Source of the DNA: Thermococcus sp. JdFR-02
GTDB lineage: Archaea > Methanobacteriota_B > Thermococci > Thermococcales > Thermococcaceae
Direction of reading: 5' to 3'
Assembly (NCBI GenBank): GCA_002009975.1
Contig: MTLP01000009.1
Location: 1-64,000 of the forward strand
Length of the DNA stretch: 64,000 bases
Part shown: positions 28,159 through 37,102 of the stretch, in pieces
Layout: each line of letters begins with the position of its first letter
Position numbering within the stretch: the first letter of the stretch is position 1
Made by a program: the position numbers and the translations under genes
Notes under the pieces: model-generated
What the model was told of the DNA's origin: nothing
What the model saw: the letters and a program-made list of their open reading frames with translations, nothing else
The model's database searches: none

Positions 28159-28239
28159 CATTTGTTTTTGACTTTTCTACTGTTATATTAGTTAAGGACT
28201 TGATTAGAGTGTCCTTAAATTTGTAGGATTCTTTAATAA

Positions 28240-28294
28240 TTAGTTCATAAATCGAACAGAAACTTTTTATATTTCGAACATACTTAGTTCATAA
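28240..28294 (+). promoter_or_regulatory. Peroxiredoxin promoter with paired direct repeats flanking TATA
   Basis: TTAGTTCATAA (28240-28250) and TCGAACA (28252-28258) lie before the TATA box CTTTTTATATTT. TCGAACA (28274-28280) and TTAGTTCATAA (28284-28294) lie after it, both as exact copies. Such repeats on either side of a TATA box suggest regulator binding that blocks or aids TBP/TFB. TTCGAACAT also lies in the promoter of the small wHTH gene at 41289. Confidence 0.5.
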
Positions 28295-28319
28295 TGAAAA
28301 CAAACTTGAGGTGGAAGAT

Positions 28320-28970
28320 ATGGTAGTGATAGGTGAAAGGTTTCCAGAGGTTGAGGTGACAACGACCCATGGAAAAATTAAATTGCCTGACTATTTTGTA
28401 GAAAAGGGAAAATGGTTTGTTCTATTTAGTCATCCAGCAGACTTTACACCTGTTTGTACAACCGAATTTTATGCTTTCCAGAGAAGATACGATAAATTTA
28501 AAGAACTCAATACTGAATTGATTGGTTTAAGCTTAGATCAAGTGTTCAGCCATCTTAAGTGGCTTGATTGGATTAAAGGAAATCTTGGGATTACTATTGA
28601 ATATCCCGTAATTGCAGATGTTTTGGGAAAGCTATCAGAAAAATTGGGCATGTTGACATTAGATAAGACACACACAGTTAGGGCTGTATTTATTGTTGAT
28701 GATAAAGGAATAATTAGAGCAATTTTCTATTATCCTCCAGAGGCTGGTAGGAATATAGATGAAATCCTTAGGACAATAAAGGCATTGCAGACAAGTGACA
28801 AATATGGAGTTGCAATTCCAGCAAATTGGCCAAACAATGAGCTAATTGGGGACAAAGTTATTGTTCCACCAGCAAGTTCACTTAAAAAGAAGAAGGAAAT
28901 AGAAGAAGCGAAGAATAAAGGAGAAGTTGAAGCTTTTGATTGGTGGTTTTCATTTAAGAAAATCAAATGA
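28320..28970 (+). CDS. Peroxiredoxin (Prx6-like), single-cysteine
   Basis: 216 aa thioredoxin-fold peroxidase reducing H2O2 and organic peroxides. The peroxidatic Cys46 is in DFTPVCTTE. It is the only cysteine in the protein. Archaeal Prx6-like homologues usually carry resolving cysteines in a C-terminal CxDWWFC-type motif; here it reads AFDWWFS. So it should act as a true 1-Cys enzyme. ATG 28320 follows GAGGTGG. First gene of the redox region, followed by a 2-oxoacid oxidoreductase. Confidence 0.94.
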   Translation: MVVIGERFPEVEVTTTHGKIKLPDYFVEKGKWFVLFSHPADFTPVCTTEFYAFQRRYDKFKELNTELIGLSLDQVFSHLKWLDWIKGNLGITIEYPVIADVLGKLSEKLGMLTLDKTHTVRAVFIVDDKGIIRAIFYYPPEAGRNIDEILRTIKALQTSDKYGVAIPANWPNNELIGDKVIVPPASSLKKKKEIEEAKNKGEVEAFDWWFSFKKIK

Positions 28971-29098
28971 TATCTTTTTTCTATTTTTACAATGTTTTAT
29001 TGCCTAATTCTCCTAGGTTTATAAAATAAAACTATATAAACCAAGTTAGTAAACCTTATTATAAAGAAATTCGAATTTTATAATTGGAGGATTGAACT

Positions 29099-30820
29099 AT
29101 GACTAAGCTGAAAGATGAGGTTTCTATTGTTTTGGGGGGAGCGGCTGGACAAGGAATTCAAACTGTTGAGGAGATTTTGACAAGAACCCTAAAACTTTCT
29201 GGATTTAACGTTTATGCAACAAAGGAATATATGTCAAGGGTTCGTGGTGGGGTAAACACTACGGAAATTAGGGTTTCTTCTAAGAGGGTTAGAGCTTTTG
29301 TGAGTAGAATTGATATTTTAATACCTTTTAAGAAAGGGGTTTTGGAATGGGTAAGCAACAGGCTCTCCAAGGAAACAATAGTAATTGGTGAAAAAGTAAA
29401 CATAGAAGAGGAATTTCTGGATAAAGTGAATCTCATTAAAGTACCATTTACTCAAATAGCAAAGGAAGTTGGTGGTGTGCTTTATCTTAATACGATAGCA
29501 GCAGGAGTTGTTGCGGGAATACTCAATGCTGATATGGAGGTTTTAAGGAGATACCTTAAAGAAAGATTTTCAGCTAAAGGAGAAAATATTGTACAAAGGA
29601 ATATTGAAGCTGCAATAAAGGGATATGAACTTGGAAGAGGATTATGCAAAGAGGGGAGAATAAGTGTAGAGATTCTGAAGAACGAAGAGGTAAAGAATGA
29701 AATTCTATTAAGTGGAACTGAAGCCGTTGCTTTGGGCGCTGTAGCTGGAGGCATGAATTTCTTGGCTTTTTACCCAATGTCGCCTTCTACTGGTGTCGCA
29801 GTTTTTGCTGCACAGCATGCAGATGAGTTTGAAATTGTAGTGGAACAGGTAGAAGATGAAATATCTGCTGCAAATATGGTAATTGGGGCATGGTTTGCTG
29901 GGGCAAGAGGAATGGTAACTACTTCTGGAGGAGGCTTTGCATTAATGAGTGAAGCTTTGAGCTTAGCTGGAATGGCTGAGAATCCGATTGTAATTCATCT
30001 TGCTCAAAGACCGGGTCCCGCAACAGGTTTACCGACAAGAACTATGCAGAGCGACCTGTTTTTAGCTTTACATGCCGGACATGGTGAATTTCCCAGAATA
30101 ATTTTCGCTCCTGGGACAATTGAAGATGCATTCTATCTAACCCAAAAGGCTTTTAACTTAGCTGACAAGTATCAAATTCCCGTAATAATCTTAACAGATG
30201 AATATTTGATGGATTCTTACTATAATCTTCCAGATATTAACTTGGAGAAAATAAGTTTCGAGGAATACATAATTAAGACAAAAGAAGATTATAAACGCTA
30301 TAAACTAACAGAGAATGGTATTTCCCCAAGAGGGATACCTGGATATGGGGAAGGCATAATTGTCGCAAACGGTAACGAACATGATGAATATGGAGATATC
30401 ACGGAAGATGAGGAGCTCAGCAAATTGATGCAGGAGAAAAGAAATAAAAAGTTAGAATTCATAAAAAGAGAGTCCATTCCTCCAGAACTTGTTGGAAGTG
30501 AAGAGTACAAGTATTTGATAATTGCTTGGGGATCTACATACTATGTTATTAAAGAAGCCCTTGAAAGGCTTAGAAGAAAGGACATTGCAATGCTTCATTT
30601 TAAGCAGGTGTATCCTTTAAGCGACAAAACAAAGGAATATTTGGAGAAAGCTAATGTAATAATCGATGTTGAGCTAAATGTTACAGCACAGTTTGCACAG
30701 CTCTTGAAGAGAGAATTTGGTGTTGATGTCCATTACAAGATTCTCAAATATAACGGCAGACCCTTCTCAGTTGAAGAAATTATGGAAAATCTTAAAGCTA
30801 TTTTAGGGGAGGGAGTGTAA
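29099..30820 (+). CDS. 2-oxoacid:ferredoxin oxidoreductase, fused gamma-alpha subunit
   Basis: 573 aa. The N-terminal gamma domain ([31 protein letters not shown]; residues 1-190) is fused to the alpha domain ([27 protein letters not shown] onward in pieces). With the beta subunit it oxidatively decarboxylates a 2-oxoacid to acyl-CoA, reducing ferredoxin. This fused architecture fits the XOR/2-oxoglutarate-type enzymes of Thermococcales, but the substrate cannot be read from sequence. TTTATAAAATAAAACTATATAAACC upstream (25 bases, two TATA-like elements at about 29021-29045) marks the promoter. Confidence 0.92.
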   Translation: MTKLKDEVSIVLGGAAGQGIQTVEEILTRTLKLSGFNVYATKEYMSRVRGGVNTTEIRVSSKRVRAFVSRIDILIPFKKGVLEWVSNRLSKETIVIGEKVNIEEEFLDKVNLIKVPFTQIAKEVGGVLYLNTIAAGVVAGILNADMEVLRRYLKERFSAKGENIVQRNIEAAIKGYELGRGLCKEGRISVEILKNEEVKNEILLSGTEAVALGAVAGGMNFLAFYPMSPSTGVAVFAAQHADEFEIVVEQVEDEISAANMVIGAWFAGARGMVTTSGGGFALMSEALSLAGMAENPIVIHLAQRPGPATGLPTRTMQSDLFLALHAGHGEFPRIIFAPGTIEDAFYLTQKAFNLADKYQIPVIILTDEYLMDSYYNLPDINLEKISFEEYIIKTKEDYKRYKLTENGISPRGIPGYGEGIIVANGNEHDEYGDITEDEELSKLMQEKRNKKLEFIKRESIPPELVGSEEYKYLIIAWGSTYYVIKEALERLRRKDIAMLHFKQVYPLSDKTKEYLEKANVIIDVELNVTAQFAQLLKREFGVDVHYKILKYNGRPFSVEEIMENLKAILGEGV

Positions 30821-31695
30821 TGCCACTTGATTATAGACTTTTTCAATCTGAAAGACCAGGTTCTCAAGATATAGCTTGGTGTCCTGGTTGTGGGAACTTT
30901 GGCATTAGGAATGTTCTTATGCATGCCCTAGCTGAACTAAACATAATTCCTCAAAAGGTTGTCATAATTAGTGGCATTGGGCAAGCCGCAAAGATGCCCC
31001 ACTACATAAAGGTTCATGGATATCATACATTACACGGAAGATCAATCCCTATTGCCACTGCAGTAAAAGTGACGAATCCAGAGCTTACTGTTATTGCAGA
31101 AGGTGGAGATGGAGACATGTACGCAGAAGGTGGCAATCATTTACTCCATGGAATTAGGAGGAATCCAGATATTACGGTTTTAATTCACGACAATCAAATT
31201 TATGGTCTTACAAAAGGTCAGGCATCTCCAACTACTGTAATAGGAATGAAAACGCCTACTCAACCTTGGGGAGTTTTTGAAGAACCTATGAATCCAATAG
31301 CTCTAGCAATAGCCTTAGATGCTTCATTTGTTGCAAGAACATTTATAGGATTCATGAAGGAAACTAAGGAAATAATAAAACAGGCTATACAGCATAGAGG
31401 CTTTGCTATAGTTGATATATTCCAGCCATGTGTCTCATTTAACAAATTAAACACCTACGAATGGTATAGGGAACATACATATTTCATGAAAGATCACGAT
31501 CCTTATGATAGAGAAGAAGCGCTTAAGAGGGCTTTGGAGAAGGATCCGTTGCCATTAGGAGTGTTCTACATTAATGAAAAGCCAACATTTGAAGAGCTAG
31601 TGGTGGCTTATAAAAAGGACAAGAGACCATTATGGCAAAGAAAGCCAAAATTAGACAAGATAAGGGAAATGCTTGAACTAAAGAGAAGGCTTTAA
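30820..31695 (+). CDS. 2-oxoacid:ferredoxin oxidoreductase, beta subunit
   Basis: 291 aa thiamine-diphosphate-binding subunit. Seen: [13 protein letters not shown] (iron-sulfur/TPP region), [12 protein letters not shown], and the TPP-Mg motif [13 protein letters not shown]...[15 protein letters not shown] overlaps the stop of the gamma-alpha gene (TAATG), so the two subunits are made together. The beta subunit lacks a separate delta ferredoxin partner in the neighbourhood; electrons probably go to free ferredoxin. Confidence 0.93.
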   Translation: MPLDYRLFQSERPGSQDIAWCPGCGNFGIRNVLMHALAELNIIPQKVVIISGIGQAAKMPHYIKVHGYHTLHGRSIPIATAVKVTNPELTVIAEGGDGDMYAEGGNHLLHGIRRNPDITVLIHDNQIYGLTKGQASPTTVIGMKTPTQPWGVFEEPMNPIALAIALDASFVARTFIGFMKETKEIIKQAIQHRGFAIVDIFQPCVSFNKLNTYEWYREHTYFMKDHDPYDREEALKRALEKDPLPLGVFYINEKPTFEELVVAYKKDKRPLWQRKPKLDKIREMLELKRRL

Positions 31696-31717
31696 ACGCA
31701 ATCAGCTGAAGGAGTTG

Positions 31718-32818
31718 ATGGGCGTGAAAGTCTTAATAATCGGAAATGGGATAGCTGGGGTTACCTTAGCTAAAGAACTCTCTAAGGACTTTGAAGTTAT
31801 TATTGTTGAGAGAGAAACACTTCCATATTACAACAAGCCAATGCTTAGTCACTATATTGCTGGACTGGTTGATGAGAAAGCCCTTTTTCCATATTCAAGG
31901 GAGTGGTATCTCAAAAATAGCATAAATCTTAATCTTGGAGTTGAAGCTAAGATTATAGACAGGGCAAGAAAAAAGCTGGTAACTTCCAAAGGCGAATTCA
32001 ATTATGATATTTTGGTTTTAGCCACTGGAGCAAGGGCAAGAGAGCCAGCGACTAAAGGAAAGGAACATCTAATGACACTTAGGACCTTTGAGGATGCTGA
32101 GAGAATAAAGAATATACTTGAAAATGAAGGTGAAGCTGTGATAATTGGTGGGGGTTTTATAGGTCTTGAGCTTGCAGGAAACCTTTCAAAAGTAGGTTAT
32201 GAGGTTAAGCTAATTCATAGGAGAGATACTTTTTTAGGGCTTGATGGGGAGTTAAGTAACATTATAATGCAGAAACTGGAAGAGTTTGGTGTTAGATTCT
32301 ATTTAAATACCAACCTTGTGAAAGCCGAGGAAAATGGAATTCAAACAGATAAAGGATATATTAAGGGAAAGCTTAAGATATGTGCGTTTGGTATAGTCCC
32401 AAATAGAGAACTTGCTGTAAGAAGCGGTATACATGCTGGAAGAGGGATTTTAATAGACGACCAATTTAGAACTTCTGCACAGAATATTTATGCAATAGGT
32501 GATTGTGCTGAGTATGGTGGTATTATATGTGGCACTGCTAAAGCATCTATGGAACATGCGCGAGTTTTAGCCAATATATTGAGGGGAAAAATGGATAGTT
32601 ATGACTTTAAATTCAGATCAACTATCTTTAAATTTGCAGACCTACCAATAGCAATAATAGGAAATACTAAAGGAGAAGGAGTCTGGATAGGAGACAATGT
32701 TAAAGTGTTTGTCGATGAAAACTTTGTTGCTGGTGCGGTTATTTTTGAAGATCTTAGGATGGTAAGCAAATTAGAAAAACTGATCAAGGATAAGATCACT
32801 ATTGACCAGCTTAGATAA
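31718..32818 (+). CDS. nror: NAD(P)H:rubredoxin oxidoreductase
   Basis: 366 aa FAD enzyme of the pyridine nucleotide-disulfide reductase superfamily. FAD motif [15 protein letters not shown] at the N-terminus, NAD(P)H motif [15 protein letters not shown] in the middle, and the second FAD contact [12 protein letters not shown]. It passes electrons from NAD(P)H to rubredoxin, which feeds superoxide reductase, rubrerythrin and flavodiiron protein; these lie directly downstream. ATG 31718 follows AAGGAG. Only 22 bp separate it from the oxidoreductase beta gene. Confidence 0.9.
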   Translation: MGVKVLIIGNGIAGVTLAKELSKDFEVIIVERETLPYYNKPMLSHYIAGLVDEKALFPYSREWYLKNSINLNLGVEAKIIDRARKKLVTSKGEFNYDILVLATGARAREPATKGKEHLMTLRTFEDAERIKNILENEGEAVIIGGGFIGLELAGNLSKVGYEVKLIHRRDTFLGLDGELSNIIMQKLEEFGVRFYLNTNLVKAEENGIQTDKGYIKGKLKICAFGIVPNRELAVRSGIHAGRGILIDDQFRTSAQNIYAIGDCAEYGGIICGTAKASMEHARVLANILRGKMDSYDFKFRSTIFKFADLPIAIIGNTKGEGVWIGDNVKVFVDENFVAGAVIFEDLRMVSKLEKLIKDKITIDQLR

Positions 32819-32921
32819 TTCTAACATTGATTTAAATACCAAACTTAAAAGTTTAGATATCGGAATTAATGGTTTATAAAATATAGTCCTAGATAGTGGA
32901 ACAAAAATCTTTTAAACTCTG

Positions 32922-32940
32922 ACATCGTATTATATGATGT
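32922..32940. promoter_or_regulatory. 19-bp palindrome over the rubrerythrin transcription start
   Basis: ACATCGTATTATATGATGT: arms ACATCGTAT and ATATGATGT match in 8 of 9 positions around a central T. It lies 6-24 bp after TTTTAAAC, so it covers the expected start site, and 23 bp before the ATG. A repressor site controlling rubrerythrin, rubredoxin and superoxide reductase is inferred. Confidence 0.5.
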
Positions 32941-32963
32941 AATTTCCCATTAGGTGATGGAAA

Positions 32964-33479
32964 ATGGTTGTTCAAAGGAAAATGACGAAGAAGTTTTTGG
33001 AAGATGCGTATGCAGGAGAAAGTCAAGCCCACATGAGGTATCTAATTTTTGCGGATGTTGCTGAAAAGGAAGGATTTCCAAACATTGCAAAGCTTTTTAG
33101 AGCTATAGCTTTTGCTGAACTTGTTCATGCGAGAAATCACTATGAAGCTCTCGGAAACGTAAAAGACACTGTAGAAAACTTGCAAGTTGCCATTGATGGA
33201 GAGACATTTGAAGTTGAAGAAATGTATCCAGTGTACAACAACACGGCAAAGCTTCAAGGTGAAAATGAAGCTGTTAGGAGCACACATTATGCCTTAGAGG
33301 CTGAAAAGATACATGCTGAGCTTTACAAGAAAGCAAAGGAATTAGCAGAGCAAAAGAAAGATATGGAAGTCAAGAAAGTTTACATATGTCCCGTATGTGG
33401 GTATACCGTTATAGACGAAGCTCCAGAATATTGTCCTGTTTGCGGTGCTCCAAGAGAAAAGTTTGTAGTTTTTGAATGA
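32964..33479 (+). CDS. rbr: Rubrerythrin
   Basis: 171 aa peroxide-scavenging diiron protein. The four-helix domain has [26 protein letters not shown] (ExxH) and [13 protein letters not shown] (ExxH). A C-terminal rubredoxin domain carries CPVCGY and CPVCGAP for one Fe. It reduces H2O2 to water using electrons from rubredoxin. AGGTGAT precedes ATG. Its last codons hold the Shine-Dalgarno of the rubredoxin gene, so rubredoxin follows as part of the operon. Confidence 0.97.
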   Translation: MVVQRKMTKKFLEDAYAGESQAHMRYLIFADVAEKEGFPNIAKLFRAIAFAELVHARNHYEALGNVKDTVENLQVAIDGETFEVEEMYPVYNNTAKLQGENEAVRSTHYALEAEKIHAELYKKAKELAEQKKDMEVKKVYICPVCGYTVIDEAPEYCPVCGAPREKFVVFE

Positions 33480-33489
33480 GGTGATAGGA

Positions 33490-33654
33490 ATGGCAAAGTG
33501 GAAGTGCATGGTCTGTGGATACATCTATGACGAGGAGATAGGCGATCCAGAAAACGAAGTTTCTCCAGGCACAAAGTTTGAAGAATTACCAGACAATTGG
33601 GTGTGTCCACTCTGTGGTGCCCCAAAAGATATGTTTGAAAAGATTGAAGATTAG
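33490..33654 (+). CDS. Rubredoxin
   Basis: 54 aa single-iron electron carrier. Cys pairs [19 protein letters not shown] (first) and [11 protein letters not shown] (second) give the FeS4 site; [10 protein letters not shown] is diagnostic. ATG 33490 follows GAGGTGAT. It sits between its electron acceptors rubrerythrin and superoxide reductase and shortly after its reductase. Confidence 0.97.
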   Translation: MAKWKCMVCGYIYDEEIGDPENEVSPGTKFEELPDNWVCPLCGAPKDMFEKIED

Positions 33655-33663
33655 GTGGTTTAG

Positions 33664-34038
33664 ATGAAGAAGTTTGGAGAAATAATTTATACTCCCGAAT
33701 CTGAGGAAGATGCCGCATTGGCAAAGAGAGAAACCCACACACCGAAAATCGAAGCACCAGATGTTGTAAAGTCTGGTGAAGCCTTTGAAGTAAAGGTTAG
33801 TGTAGGTCCACATCCAAACACCGTTGAACACTCAATTAGGTGGATTGAAGTCTATTTCTATGAAGAAGGAAGACCTTATAACCCAATACTCCTCTCAAGG
33901 GTTCACTTTGAACCTGGCTATGCAGAACCTAAGGTTGTCTTAACGCTTAAGCTCAAGAAGAGTGGAGTAATTCACGCTCTAGAATACTGTAATTTGCATG
34001 GGCTCTGGGAGAATAGAAAGGAAATTAAGGTTGAGTGA
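33664..34038 (+). CDS. sorA: Superoxide reductase (neelaredoxin type)
   Basis: 124 aa, one-iron enzyme that reduces superoxide to H2O2 without making oxygen. Iron ligands: His of KRETHTPKIE, the two His of VGPHPNTVEHSIRWIEVYF, and the Cys/His of YCNLHGLW. The N-terminal desulforedoxin domain is absent, as in Pyrococcus. It starts 9 bases after rubredoxin, completing the NROR-rubredoxin-SOR chain. Confidence 0.97.
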   Translation: MKKFGEIIYTPESEEDAALAKRETHTPKIEAPDVVKSGEAFEVKVSVGPHPNTVEHSIRWIEVYFYEEGRPYNPILLSRVHFEPGYAEPKVVLTLKLKKSGVIHALEYCNLHGLWENRKEIKVE

Positions 34039-34096
34039 TTTTTTTCTTTACCATATCTTTTTTAAACTTTTGAAGTTATATTGGTTAGGTGGTCTT

Positions 34097-34426
34097 ATGA
34101 AAGTTTATGCAAGGGATAAAAAGTATCCACCCGAATATCAGGAAGTTTTAAAGGAGCTTGAAAATATAATTGATCCAATAAGCGGAGACAATATTTTAGA
34201 TGCAAATCTTTTAGCTGGATTGGAAGTTAATGATGACACATTGAAGCTTTGGTTAGCCTTTGAAAGCAACACATGTGATGCTATAATTGGTGGAGTTGCT
34301 GTTTCAAATTCACGCATTATCGGAAATATTATGGAGCGCTTTGCATTAGTTAAATTTCCGAGGGTTTACATTTATGATCTTCACAATAATGTTTTGGCAA
34401 AATTTGAGATGAAGGGTGAAAAATGA
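34097..34426 (+). CDS. DUF59/MIP18-like protein (first of a pair)
   Basis: 109 aa. It fits the DUF59 (MIP18) pattern LENIIDPISGDNILDANLLAGLEVND, in which the family's DP-x(n)-D-L region is kept. A single cysteine (NTCDAI) stands where iron-sulfur assembly homologues bind metal. AGGTGGT precedes ATG. The stop overlaps the next gene's ATG by 4 bp. A role in iron-sulfur or iron loading near these iron proteins is inference. Confidence 0.75.
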   Translation: MKVYARDKKYPPEYQEVLKELENIIDPISGDNILDANLLAGLEVNDDTLKLWLAFESNTCDAIIGGVAVSNSRIIGNIMERFALVKFPRVYIYDLHNNVLAKFEMKGEK

Positions 34427-34773
34427 AGCTGTTTTTAAGAGGTAAAAAGGAAGAAAAGCCTGAGCATAGGGAATTGCCTCCAGAGGTTAGAAGGGTTGCT
34501 GAGCTATTAAAGAAAGTTAAAGATCCAGAGACTGATTTAAATATAGTTGAGGAGGGGTTAGTTTACGGTCTAACAGTTGAAGGCAAAAAAGCTATGATAT
34601 GGCTCAACTTTGCTCGTTCAACGCCAATATGTAAATTCTGTCAGCCAATAGCTATTACCATCCAGAAGAGGATAGTTAGAGATGTTATTTCAGTTCTTGA
34701 GAAAGAGGGATTTAATGAAGTTGAGATATATAATGAGATAGGGCTCCTGCTTGAAAAATGGGGAAAGGAATAA
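34423..34773 (+). CDS. DUF59/MIP18-like metal-sulfur cluster assembly protein
   Basis: 116 aa. After a basic N-terminus (RGKKEEKPEHRELPPE), the DUF59 fold shows LLKKVKDPETDLNIVEEGLVYGL, the family signature. Two cysteines (PICKFC) lie at the usual active position. Paralogue of, and coupled to, the preceding gene (ATGA overlap); a heterodimer is plausible. Followed by convergent ferritin-like genes. Confidence 0.8.
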   Translation: MKLFLRGKKEEKPEHRELPPEVRRVAELLKKVKDPETDLNIVEEGLVYGLTVEGKKAMIWLNFARSTPICKFCQPIAITIQKRIVRDVISVLEKEGFNEVEIYNEIGLLLEKWGKE

Positions 34774-34796
34774 TCCAGAAAACTTGCATTAGTTCT

Positions 34797-35117
34797 TTAT
34801 ATCTCCTCTATATCATCAAGCTCAACCTTTACTCCCGTCATCTCTTCAACTTCTTCAAACCCATCTTTAAGTTCACGAACTTGCTCTGGATCAAGCTCTA
34901 GAAGTAGAGCCATAAACTCGCCAACATGGGCTTTTTCTTCCCTTGCCACATCTAAAAAGACTTTCTTAATTCTCTCATCTTCTGTAAGTCTTGCCATTTG
35001 TTCATAAAGACTTATGGCATCGAGTTCAGCTATAATTGCCAATCTCAAGGCTTCCATAAGCTCTTCCTTAGAATAAGGTTTATCCCTATTGATCAGAGTA
35101 GGGTTTATTGCTAGCAT
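34797..35117 (-). CDS. Stand-alone encapsulin-type ferritin-like protein (EncFtn-like)
   Basis: 106 aa. NPTLINRDKPYSKEELMEAL, AELDAISLYEQMA and VAREEKAHVGEFMALLLELDP match, as I recall it, the N-terminal ferritin-like domain of the P. furiosus encapsulin (PfV particle). Iron ligands Glu of AELDA and ExxH of EEKAHVGE are present. In Pyrococcus this domain is fused to the HK97-fold shell. Here translation stops right after the domain (ELDDIEEI) and no shell gene follows. GGTGAT precedes ATG. A role as iron-oxidising cargo is inferred. Confidence 0.85.
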   Translation of the reverse strand: MLAINPTLINRDKPYSKEELMEALRLAIIAELDAISLYEQMARLTEDERIKKVFLDVAREEKAHVGEFMALLLELDPEQVRELKDGFEEVEEMTGVKVELDDIEEI

Positions 35118-35192
35118 AAAATCACCATTAAATGTTCAACTTTCGACCTAATAAAGTTTGCTAATCAAAAAATAAAACTTACTTTTAAAACC

Positions 35193-35669
35193 TTAGTCAA
35201 CTTCTAAGCTAAAATCCTGATAATCCATCCAAATACCAGTTTTTGAAACAGAATCATACTGTGCTTTAAGCAAATTATAATGGGCTTCTTCAACTTTAGC
35301 TAATTCCCTGAAAATCCTCTTTACTTTTTCATCTTCCACATCTTCCGATGCTTTTTCATAAAATTCCCAAGTTAGCTTTTCTTGTTGCATTCCAATTTCT
35401 ACTGCTTTTATTTCACTGATCTCACCTTCAAACTTTGGGGTGAGCTTTTCAACTATTTCTTTATTCATTTCCGGCTTTTTACCAAGTTCTGCAACCTTCT
35501 CTATTAGCTTTTTTTCAAATTCGTCCCAGTGACCTGCTTCTTCATTTGCCAAGAAGAGGAACATTTTCTTTGCTCTTTCATCTCTTGTCTTCTTTGCAGC
35601 TTCAATGTAAAACCTTAGCTCTGCTTTTTCCACCTCCAAGGCTGTTGCTAAAATTTTGAGTTCTTTCAT
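35193..35669 (-). CDS. Ferritin-like (rubrerythrin-type) diiron protein without rubredoxin domain
   Basis: 158 aa four-helix bundle. ALEVEKAELRFYIEAA and ANEEAGHWDEFE (ExxH) form one half; IGMQQEKLTWEFYEKA and AKVEEAHYNLL (ExxH) form the other, giving a complete carboxylate-bridged diiron site. It lacks the C-terminal FeS4 domain. GGTGAT precedes ATG. It may act in peroxide reduction or iron storage; it lies beside the EncFtn-like gene, on the same strand. Confidence 0.85.
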   Translation of the reverse strand: MKELKILATALEVEKAELRFYIEAAKKTRDERAKKMFLFLANEEAGHWDEFEKKLIEKVAELGKKPEMNKEIVEKLTPKFEGEISEIKAVEIGMQQEKLTWEFYEKASEDVEDEKVKRIFRELAKVEEAHYNLLKAQYDSVSKTGIWMDYQDFSLEVD

Positions 35670-35762
35670 ATTATCACCAAATTAATCTTTGGTTTTAAGA
35701 TAGAAATCCTTTTTGGAAGCAATGGATTTAAAGTGGAAGGATCAAATTTTAACGGTGTTGTC

Positions 35763-36551
35763 ATGAGTCTTGATAGGTTCATTGGAATTAAACCAAAGAA
35801 AGATGAAGGGAAAATTGAAGTTCTAAAAAATCTCCTCAAAGACATTGGTATTGAAGGAGCACGCATTATAGAGGAAAAGGTTGACCAACAGTTTAAGGCA
35901 TTAGAGTATCTGCATAAAAACTTACAAAATAATGAACTTTTCATAAAACTCGTAATTGCAAATGCTTTAGTCAGCTATCAGCTTTCATCAACTGGTGAAA
36001 ATTGGTGGTGGGAGTTTTCAGAATATTTCTCAAAAAAGAGGAAAATCAGCATATATCAAGCTTACAAAGAATTTTTGCCGAGTTCAAAAACAAATAAAAG
36101 ATTAGTTAATGTAAAGTTAAGTCGTCTGGAGAAGGTTAACTCCTTTCTGGAGGGCTTGACTTTAGATGAATTGAAAGCTTATTATCAAAACATGCTTAAA
36201 TTGAACCTTGATCTTGCAAATATTTTGAATGCTGACAAACGTGCTAAAACAATAGTTTTTGCTGTAAAAATGTTTGGCTATGCTTCGAGGATAGTCTTTG
36301 ATGATTTTATCCCATATCCAATGGAGATAGCCATTCCAAAGGATGTTAGGATTAGCAACTATACAAAACGCTTTACGAGTGAAGATCCAACGGGTTTTTG
36401 GAATATGATTGCAAGGGATGTTAAAATTCCTCCTCTTCACATAGATTCGATACTTTGGACTGCATTGGGAAGAGATGAGAGGATTAAGCGTGATTTGAAA
36501 ATATATTTGGGTGAAAAAGCTGAAAAAGTCTTAAAGCTTGTAAATTTATAG
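35763..36551 (+). CDS. Archaeal 8-oxoguanine DNA glycosylase/lyase (AGOG)
   Basis: 262 aa HhH-superfamily enzyme of the AGOG type, removing 8-oxoguanine and nicking the abasic site. Features typical of AGOG: LVIANALVSYQLSSTGENWWWEF near residue 70 in pieces, KRLVNVKLSRLEKVNSFL, and NADKRAKTIVFAVKMFGYA with the candidate catalytic Lys, followed by PYPMEIAIPKDVRISNYTKR. ATG 35763 follows GGTG; GTG 35733 would add ten residues. Its place among oxygen-defence genes fits repair of oxidised guanine. Confidence 0.85.
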   Translation: MSLDRFIGIKPKKDEGKIEVLKNLLKDIGIEGARIIEEKVDQQFKALEYLHKNLQNNELFIKLVIANALVSYQLSSTGENWWWEFSEYFSKKRKISIYQAYKEFLPSSKTNKRLVNVKLSRLEKVNSFLEGLTLDELKAYYQNMLKLNLDLANILNADKRAKTIVFAVKMFGYASRIVFDDFIPYPMEIAIPKDVRISNYTKRFTSEDPTGFWNMIARDVKIPPLHIDSILWTALGRDERIKRDLKIYLGEKAEKVLKLVNL

Positions 36552-36562
36552 GTGGTGGTTTT

Positions 36563-37102
36563 ATGAAGATTGAAAGGATTCAATACCCACCATCCTTAAA
36601 GGATGAGCTTTTAAGATTCGTTTTTAGGGTTTATCAGGGTACTAATGGAGCATATCCAGCTTTAGAATGGGTTGAGAAAAAGCCAAGCATCGATGACTTT
36701 GAAGGATTTAAAAGGGTTTATGAACCTTTTTTAGAATTCAGGCTTGGAAAAGAATTTGATGAGCTCTATGTAGGATATGAGGAGAAAATTATTGGGACAA
36801 TAGCTTTGGTTTATAAATTCGAAGGAAAGGATATTTACTGGGTTCCAGAGGAGCTTAAAAATGAGAAAGTTGGTTTAATTGAGTTCTTCATGGTCGATCC
36901 ACTCTATAAGGGGAGGGGTTATGGTTCAAAGCTTTTGGATTTTGCAATTAAAAGGCTTGGAGAATTAAACAGAGAAGCATATTTGATAACGTTCAAGCAT
37001 TTGGAAGCCTATCAATACTATTTAAGGAAAGGTTTTGAGGAGGTAATGGAGTATAAAGAATTTGTTGTCCTAAAATTCAAAAAAAGGAAGCTCAAAAATT
37101 GA
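36563..37102 (+). CDS. GNAT-family N-acetyltransferase
   Basis: 179 aa. The C-terminal half carries the acetyl-CoA loop (LYKGRGYGSKLLDFAIKRL) after the strand LIEFFMVDP, then YLRKGFEEVMEYKEF, typical of GNAT proteins. The N-terminal half (YPPSLKDELLRFVFRVYQG) is less conserved. Acceptor unknown. GGTGG precedes ATG; only 11 bp follow AGOG, so co-transcription is likely. It overlaps the convergent ferritin-like gene by 11 bp. Confidence 0.85.
   Translation: MKIERIQYPPSLKDELLRFVFRVYQGTNGAYPALEWVEKKPSIDDFEGFKRVYEPFLEFRLGKEFDELYVGYEEKIIGTIALVYKFEGKDIYWVPEELKNEKVGLIEFFMVDPLYKGRGYGSKLLDFAIKRLGELNREAYLITFKHLEAYQYYLRKGFEEVMEYKEFVVLKFKKRKLKN

Noticed and set aside
31696-31717. Possible separate promoter for the NAD(P)H:rubredoxin reductase gene
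   Set aside because: The 22-bp gap is too short for a TATA box outside the coding region and none is obvious; read-through from the oxidoreductase genes is simpler.
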